A stretch of DNA of 64,000 nucleotides from Glomus cerebriforme (Eukaryota > Glomeromycota > Glomeromycetes > Glomerales > Glomeraceae): assembly GCA_003550305.1 (NCBI GenBank), contig QKYT01000102.1:39207-103206 (forward strand), in the 5' to 3' direction. Each line of letters opens with the position of its first letter. Within the stretch, counting starts at the first letter, position 1. Positions 57,030 to 64,000 of the stretch are shown piece by piece. The position numbers were made by a program, and so were the translations under genes. Below the pieces are notes generated by a model. That model made no database searches, was not told the origin of the DNA, and worked only from the letters and a program-made list of their open reading frames with translations.

Positions 57030-58848
57030 ATGACTGACATTGCAGACAGGATAGCCGCTGCTCGTAAAGAAGCAGAAACTTTAAAAGAAAAAATTAAGAT
57101 GAGAAAAGATACATTAGCTGACACGTCTCGTATGTACTTATAGATTGTTTATTGATTCAAGGTTTTAGTTGATAGTTGGAGTCTTATTTTGAATATAATT
57201 TGTTTATTTGGATTACTTTTATATATGAGGATGTATACGAGGATATTTTTTTGAATGAAATCTATCGAAAAAGTTTAGCAAGAAAAACTTGGCGATGTAC
57301 ATAATTCTGAGAGATAATTTTATTTTCAATTTATACTTTATTGATATTTTTCTAATATGATGAAGTAATTGATAAAATAAAAAAGAAATAAACCAAATTT
57401 AAAAAAGTAATTGATATCCAATAAGATTAATTGAAATTAAATGAGTGAATTGGGGATTCTAAAAAATTATTTAGTTTATAACTCAGCTTTAACTTGAAAT
57501 GCCACAATTTCTTTTTCTCATATATATTTTTTTCTTTTGATGAATTTACAGTGAGAACAATGGCCGCTGAAATTGAACCTTTACCAAGAATTGTAATGAA
57601 AGTTCGTCGTACTCTCAAAGGTCATCTCGCGAAAATCTATGCAATGCATTGGGCTTCGGATAAGCGTCATCTTGTATCTGCTTCACAAGATGGTAAACTC
57701 ATCGTATGGGATGCACCCACAACCAATAAGGTTCATGCTATTCCCCTTAGATCCTCATGGGTTATGACATGTGCCTATGCACCATCTGGTGCTTTTGTCG
57801 CTTGTGGTGGTTTGGATAATATTTGTTCTATCTATAACTTAAAGACAAAAGAAGGTTCCGTTAAAGTTGCTCGAGAATTGAGTGCTCACACCGGCTATCT
57901 TTCCTGCTGTCGGTTTCTTAATGATAGACAAATTTTGACATCATCAGGTGACATGACTTGTATTCTTTGGGATATCGATGCTGGAATGAAAATATTAGAA
58001 TTTAATGATCATACCGGTGACGTAATGAGGTATTAAATATTTAAATTATAGTTATTTGGTGGGGTGTAGTATACCAATAATTTTGTTATTGTGTTAGTCA
58101 TTAGGACTATGCAGGGAATCAAAAATATTGATATATTTTTCGATTTCACATAGTCAATCATTTAGATTATCATCAAATGTGATATCCTAGAATGAATCAA
58201 TGCTAACTATTGAAACTATCTTTAGTTTATCTCTTGCACCTAATCAGCAAATATTTGTATCTGGAGCTTGTGATGCTGCAGCTAAAGTTTGGGATATCCG
58301 AAATGGTCGTTGTGTACAAACATTCACAGGTCATGAATCAGATATTAATGCTGTACAGTAAGTAACTTTTTTATCAACATTTATTACTAATGATCAAATA
58401 ATAAAACGGGTTTATAGAGTTTAAAGAAAATGTTTTTTTATTTCTTAGATTTTTCCCTAATGGAGATGCATTTGGAACTGGTTCTGATGATGCATCTTGT
58501 AGATTATTTGATTTACGTGCCGATCGAGAATTAAATCAATATACACATGATAATATTCTTTGTGGTATCACTTCTGTTGCTTTTTCGATTTCTGGTCGTC
58601 TTCTTTTTGCAGGATATGATGATTTCAATTGTAATGTTTGGGATACATTGAAGGGTGAACGTGTAGGCGTTTTGGCAGCACACGAAAATCGGGTTAGTTG
58701 CTTAGGTGTATCAAGTGACGGTATGGCTTTATGTACGGGTAGTTGGGATTCATTATTAAAGGTAAATTATTTAAAATTATGTTCTTTCATATTATTTTTT
58801 AATAATTTCATTTAAAATATTTAATTTTGTATATAGGTTTGGGCTTAA
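57030..58848 (+). CDS. Heterotrimeric G-protein beta subunit
   Basis: Five exons (57030-57129, 57552-58029, 58226-58357, 58449-58761, 58837-58848) join to 344 residues, the normal length for G-beta. An N-terminal coiled coil (about 1-40, '[20 protein letters not shown]') that pairs with G-gamma is followed by seven WD repeats with their GH...WD signatures: '[11 protein letters not shown]...LIVWD', '[10 protein letters not shown]...CILWD', '[10 protein letters not shown]', 'GHESDINAV', 'SCRLFDL', 'NCNVWDT' and 'ENRVSCLGV...LLKVWA'. G-beta works with G-alpha and G-gamma below seven-span receptors in pheromone and nutrient sensing. The last exon codes only Val-Trp-Ala-stop (12 nt). The first intron is long (422 nt) for this window. 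Confidence 0.95.
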
Positions 58849-59732
58849 ACAATAATTTATATATATAATTATAAGATAATCCTGCTTTTTCCATTGGACT
58901 TCATTTTGATATTGAATAATTTGATCAACAGAAGGAAAAAATTCCTTTGATATATTATTTTTCTTGATAATTTAACACATTTTTAAAATTATAAATGTAA
59001 ATGATCAACAGCATTCATGATTTGTTCATTTATTTATATATTTCATGTAATTGGGGTTTGAATTTTTTTTAAAAAAAAATATATATTTTTGTTATTATAT
59101 AACTTATTGTATCATTGTTATTATTGATTTTTCATTTTATTTTTTTTCCTCTACCTTTTATTTCTTAACTAATACACATTTGACAATATTAGAGCGTTTT
59201 TTTTACTATTTGTTTATTATTTAAATACCTTTTCTTTTTCGATAATTAAAAACTTACCTTATCTAAATATAAAAAAAAAAATAATAAAATAATATTATTT
59301 TTGTATTATTACTATATTAAAAAGATTTGTTATACATAATAAATTGGATAATTCAATAATTACTGGAATTTAAAATTGTTAATATAAAGAAGAAATAAAC
59401 TTTTTACTTTTGAAAATTAATCATAAAAAATTAGATTTTAAGGCGAACTTTATAGTTTGCAATAACAAAGGTTGTGGATTTTAAAAGCATACCATACTTA
59501 CGATTATCTCCTAAATTAAGATAAAAATGATATTTTTTTAAAATTTTGTAAATATGCAGTTATGGAGCCTTATGTAACTTTTTAAAAATAATTGACGAAA
59601 ACAAATAATTTGTTAACTTCGAAGAAATGACTTTGTGAAATTTGTTATTTACAGCAGAATGATTTCCAAATGTCCAAACAAACAGCTTTGATTCATTATT
59701 ATGATTGTAAAGAGATAAATGAAGGAAATATA
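58849..59732. other. Intergenic region between convergent genes
   Basis: 3' flanks of the G-beta gene (plus) and the Nur1-like gene (minus). A/T-rich with T-runs; no gene or RNA signature seen. Confidence 0.6.
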
Positions 59733-61114
59733 TTAAATATTTTTGTCCATTATCTCTTTTTTACCCTTTTGTTTCTGTTTTGATACAGGATTAGTATTAA
59801 TTTTATCCCACGGCCTGTTAACATCAGTTTGTATTCCAACTTCATATTTGTGAACGAAACAATTCGGGTTGACAAATTTCTCCGTATATTCATTATAAAC
59901 TTCATTAAATATTATTTGTTTGTCTTTGATAAGAGACTGATATAGCTTGACAAGGACCTTCAACTGTAAAAAAAAAGGTTAGAATTAAAGGGAAGGATAA
60001 ATTAACAAATAATAATTTCTGATTCTCTCATATTTACTTGAATTCCAATGACTACTGCTGTTGGTAAAAGATAAAAATAATTTTCTCCGTTCAAATAATG
60101 AAGAATCAAAACTTGAGCTGGAGAATAATAACTAAAGAATAAAAATCATAAATTTAATAAATTTAATAAAGGCTCAAAAAAAAAAATAAATAATGATCTT
60201 ATAAAATTCATAAATACCAGAAAAGATCTAAACAAAAACTAGAAGGACACCACATCGTTATCACCCAAACACATTCACTGTTAGGTTCAAATCCGGGATG
60301 CTCAAAGATAACTTGTAGTAAAGGGTAACTAAAAATTTACTTTAATTAAAGAGAAAGATCGTTCACTTAAAAAAAATTTTTTTTTTTTTTATTCAAATAA
60401 CTTACAAAAATTTACCAGGGAATCTTTCCGCCCATGCTGGGATAGGTTCGCCCACTTCTTGCATTTGAACATTATTACTTTTTGGTCGATCCTAAATAAG
60501 GAGAAAATTGTTATGAGGTTATTACAAATAATTTATCTTTCCTAGCAAAAAAAAATATAAATATAACCAAATATCTTTATTGAACGTAAAATATTGAAAT
60601 TACATTACATTTAGACGATGTTCAAAGAGATGATAATTCTTTGTGGATAAATAAACATAAATAGCATTGATCATACTTAGCGAGAACAATGTCCATTCAC
60701 AAAAAGAAAGCTGTAAAATTAAAGTCAAATTATTAATTGATGATGCCATGTAAACAAATTATTTTAGGAAAAATACATACATACCCAAATTGCTAAAGGA
60801 CTACGAAATGGATTAAGTATAGGGTCATATTTTGGTCCATCAAACCAATGACTAATCCGCAACACAATAGATAAAGCATTCAGCCCAATAGCTGCAAACC
60901 AACTATTATGGTACAACGTGATATTAGTAGTCGCGTAGATAGTGATTTAATACAAAAAAGCACACCTTGAAGCTTGATTCCATTCATCCCAATCTTTCGT
61001 TTTAAAGTCCTCTTCAAGTCTATTAATACGGTCCATCGGCCAATTTTTAACTCGTTCCCATATTGTACGTGATCGAATTATTCTTGTCCCTCCTGTTCCT
61101 GACTGCTCTGGCAT
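59733..61114 (-). CDS. Nur1-like nuclear rim protein
   Basis: Seven exons on the minus strand (60966-61114, 60785-60902, 60609-60710, 60406-60491, 60218-60328, 60038-60131, 59733-59963) with GT-AG sites and matching phases give 296 residues. The layout fits the Nur1/DUF2418 family: a basic N-terminus with 'RTIWERVKNWPMD', a first membrane span near 55-70, a second near 95-112, 'RFPGKFFYPLLQVIFEHPGF', the conserved 'NSECVWVITMWCP' and a third span, 'YYSPAQVLILHY', then 'EKFVNPNCF' and 'EVGIQTDV'. In yeast Nur1 sits at the inner nuclear membrane with Heh1/Lem2 and helps tether silent chromatin and rDNA. Function here is by family. The tail is basic and short. Confidence 0.85.
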
Positions 61115-62498
61115 TATAAAAATTTAAGTTAATGTGATATTATTATAAATGAAGAATTGCGAAGCAATATCGTAATTAGTATGTAATTCCAACTCTATGA
61201 TAGTGTTATATTAAGGGTGTTCAAAATAGCTTTAACCGAAAAAATTTAACATCGACTGTCAAAATTCCAACTAGTTAATATGTTTTTGTTTCACTGAAAC
61301 AAACAACTTTGATCTAATGACAACTTGAAAATGAGAGAAGATAAAAATATAAAGTATATTAGTTTGTGTAAACATTAAATTTAAGAGAAAGAAAAGAAAA
61401 AGAAAAGAACCTTCAATGAAAAAAAACTACATATAAAAAAAAAAAAAACTAGGAAGGAGAAACAAAATAAGAAAAATGTAAAAGAATATAATCAAATTAT
61501 ACACTTAAAAAAGCTGCTGACGTCAGTTGATCTTAATAAAAAAATCGCGCCTTTTTTTATCACATATTTTTGTATCACAAACTTTTTGTTTTTTCGCGTA
61601 CTTTTATCGTATGTCCTGTGATGCAAATGTATCGTGTACGACATACTTTCTTATACGACCCATATATAAACAAATATGTATCGTATAAGAAAATAGCACC
61701 TGATCGTATAAGAACGATACATTTGCTCCTGTGATATTTCAAATAATTTATATGGGTTTTCACAGATGTTTTATTACCTTATCTGTTATAGATAATCTGG
61801 TAATAAAAAAATCTATATAAAGATTCACGAAGAAAAATTATTTCTCCGTTGGATAATAATCAATAGAATTTGTAAAATTGTTCGATAAACATAAATTTAA
61901 TGTTTCATGAATTTTTGATAGTCGATCTTTTTATAGAGCTGCAATCGCTTCTCTTCGTCATGTTTTAGTCTTCAGGCCCAGGAATATAATAATATAGGGG
62001 GGTAAGGCAGGCTATACGCATTTTTTCAGGGCCGGAGTTAAAATGTTTACAAAACTTAAGAACATTTTTTTTTGGGTGTAATCGTAACGTTTAGATTAAC
62101 CAGTATAAATAAACACTTTACAAATGTGTAACATAGTCACCAAATTTCAAATATTGAGCCATTTTCTTTAATATGCAACCGTTTTTATTTGAACTCATGT
62201 GATATGAGTATTAAACTACAAACCGCGTCTTTAATTTTAAATCACGAAACTTTATCACCCGTCTCCTTTAAGAAAACTTATCACTTCTTATTTCTCAAGT
62301 CTTAATGGCTTTATCACTTACTTTATATATTATTTACATGTAAAGAAATTTTGAACACAGTCCAATATAATGATGGATGATACTTTTTGGACGTGTTGCT
62401 GAATGGTATATTTCAAACCATCCATTGTTAAAAATACTCATTTAAAATGTTAAAACCGAAGAAGAACTTCAGAATTAGTAAAGGAAAATATTATTAGC
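61115..62498. other. Intergenic region right of the Nur1-like gene
   Basis: A purine-rich stretch at 61385-61470 may be the leader or promoter of the minus-strand Nur1-like gene. The hairpin repeat at 61623-61726 is listed separately. No gene is seen. Confidence 0.5.
61623..61726. repeat. Long hairpin, MITE-like
   Basis: GCAAATGTATCGT at 61623-61635 pairs with ACGATACATTTGC at 61714-61726, and TTTCTTATACGA at 61647-61658 pairs with TCGTATAAGAAA at 61681-61692. Each arm repeats a TATACGA/TCGTATA word. Outside, 'CCTGTGAT' recurs on the left at about 61615 and on the right at about 61728. It could be the core of a small MITE. Confidence 0.7.
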
Positions 62499-62748
62499 AT
62501 GAGTTGGGTAGAAGGTGCTGTTGATTTTATTGAATAGAATACTAAAAAAGATCATACAAAATCAACGAATAGAATTGATGATATTATTGAATTAACATCT
62601 AAAGGTGAAGAATATGTCAAACAAATTGAATCAGGAGAAAGAAAGAATAAAACATGTTGGTCTTGGGTTATATTTTGTTTAATGTGTATGAAGGGATTGG
62701 TAAATGTAAAGAAACTTGTAAAAATTATTCTCTTAATAATAATATAAA
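62499..62748 (+). pseudogene. Short coding remnant
   Basis: From the ATG at 62499 the frame reads 'MSWVEGAVDFIE', one TAG, then about 65 open codons including 'RIDDIIELTSKGEEYVKQIE' and ends in hydrophobic sequence. The composition is protein-like for about 55 residues, but the length is small and no family is recognised. Confidence 0.3.
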
Positions 62749-62938
62749 AAAGAAGTTATATTTCAAAAAGTTGTTCTTTATCTTTATTTATGATTTAAGT
62801 TTTTGATTTATATTATTTTAATAGTATTCAATAGGATTTTAATAAGAAAATATGTAAGTTAAAATAAAACCTAAATATTATTATTATTTGAAGGCCATTT
62901 TCAAATTAATTTCACTATATTAATAAATATTTTGGGGT

Positions 62939-63106
62939 TTGCTAAATATCACCAGTGATAATTGTCATCAGCGTGGTAACAAATAAGGATTTTACTATTA
63001 AAAAAATTCTAAATTTCCAGAATAAATAATAAAAATGCAAATGTAAATGAATATAATATATTAAAAATATATAATAGTGATGATTACCACTGGTGATATT
63101 TAGCAA
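62939..63106. mobile_element. MITE-like element with 25-30 bp inverted ends
   Basis: The left end TTGCTAAATATCACCAGTG and the right end, read inward, carry the same 19 bases; pairing continues for about ten more with mismatches. The total is about 168 bp. No clear target duplication was found, so the superfamily is open. Confidence 0.65.
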
Positions 63107-64000
63107 TTTTCAAATATTTTTATATATTTCTTTCATTATATTTTACTATAAATTTATATATTTATTATTTAATTTTTATTAATTTTCAATTTAAATATTT
63201 GATATTTGAATTTATCCAAATTATATAACTTTTTCTTATCTTAAATAGGTTGATTTTTATATTTTGTAGTATATAAAAATCATAGCAAAAATCATTAAAT
63301 TGAACTTTACATAATAATGCAAAAAAACCTTTTCAACTTATGAAATCTGAATAAAACTTTTTTTCTAACTTTTTAAAAATAAAAACTATTAAATAATATA
63401 ATTTTAAGTAAGTTATTAATAAAGTTAATCCAAAAAATCACTTAAAATACATAAAAACTTACAAATCCTTTAAGTTAAGTTGCAAATCATCCAAGTAATA
63501 TACTTTAAATTAATTCTAAACTTGTAAAATTTTGCAAGTAATTATATAATTACTTGGCAAATTATATTTTAAAAATTATAAAGTACTATTTAATAAAATA
63601 AAAATTTTTATTATTTTTTTTAATATTTATATGTTTTTATATTAACATTTAAATATAAAATACCAAATACTTTTAAAATTCAACTCTTTTTGCTAATTTT
63701 CTGGACAAAATTTTAGCAATAATTAAACATTAATCAAAAGAAACTAATTCTTGCTAAATATACTTTGCTTTTAATTTTTAACTTAGACTTATCTATTGCC
63801 AGATTTTTAGGCTTAACAAAGCCCTTTCTAATATGATTACAAATATGAATTATACAGAATTTATTACAAATTCAAGAAGAAAAAATCTGGAAAATAAAGA
63901 ACTTTCTCTATACTTTAGATATTTCTTCTCTTATTATTTTCCATTTAAGTAAAAACAATTTTATAAACAATATGTCTATTATTAACAAGATTACTATTTA
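63107..64000. other. AT-rich sequence to window end
   Basis: No gene. A 'CAAGTAATTATATAATTACTTGG' type palindrome lies at about 63534-63556, in a stretch with repeated words AACTTA, TTTAAGT and TTGCAA. Confidence 0.5.

Noticed and set aside
60280..60303. tRNA T-loop-like GGTTCAAATCC
   Set aside because: It is the complement of a conserved coding block (HPGFEPNS) in an exon of the Nur1-like gene.

Overview
The window is AT-rich eukaryotic DNA with many short GT-AG introns, long homopolymer runs and heavy transposon load. The protein-coding genes are fungal in type: a Nur1-like nuclear rim protein, NTE1, a fungal-style G-beta, and a TKL-like kinase with an N-terminal cysteine cluster. Repeat families and kinase style resemble an arbuscular mycorrhizal fungus (Glomeromycotina, Rhizophagus-like). 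The genus is an inference from memory of such genomes; no search was run.

Layout. From 1.4 to 17.2 kb there is a nested transposon graveyard. Two related poly(A)-tailed retroelements (1454-5817 plus, 5841-7401 minus) share one target site. The first contains a MULE DNA transposon (2208-4805); the second contains a hAT-like element (6318-6937). A decayed Mutator-like transposase gene (7495-10268) was then cut by a 4.9 kb element with CACAGG ends (10269-15189) that carries its own intron-containing gene. A dead RecQ-like helicase (15193-17135) follows.

From 19.7 to 45.4 kb is a gene-dense core with no obvious transposons: a PH-domain protein, a WBP2-like GRAM/PPxY protein (minus), Lunapark, MCMBP, SRP14 (minus), an unrecognised 500-residue protein, an MT-A70 methyltransferase-like protein (minus), a protein kinase, a polytopic membrane protein, NTE1 and a tetraspanin. 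Several of these touch ER or nuclear-envelope biology (Lunapark, NTE1, SRP14 and, further right, Nur1), and MCMBP and MT-A70 act on chromatin. Nothing indicates an operon or cluster; two gene pairs are divergent over 171 and 201 bp.

From 45.4 to 55.8 kb the sequence is again repeat-rich: degenerate coding traces, a degenerate TTAGGN-like array, foldback repeats, and a C2H2/Plavaka-like pseudogene whose single intron took two separate transposon insertions (a second CACAGG-ended element and a pogo-like MITE). From 57.0 to 61.1 kb lie a G-protein beta subunit and a Nur1-like gene (minus), then hairpin and MITE-like repeats to the end.

The most notable signals are: an AT-AC (U12-type) intron plus a GC-AG intron in the MCMBP gene; a pair of CACAGG-ended elements with 3-bp duplications and an unfamiliar cargo gene; transposon genes killed almost only by nonsense changes with visible CpG/TpG/CpA variation, suggesting cytosine methylation or RIP-like decay; an MT-A70 protein with DPPF in place of DPPW; and a tandem array of 38-42 bp intron-like modules near the left edge. 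A 790-bp assembly gap lies at 12560-13349.
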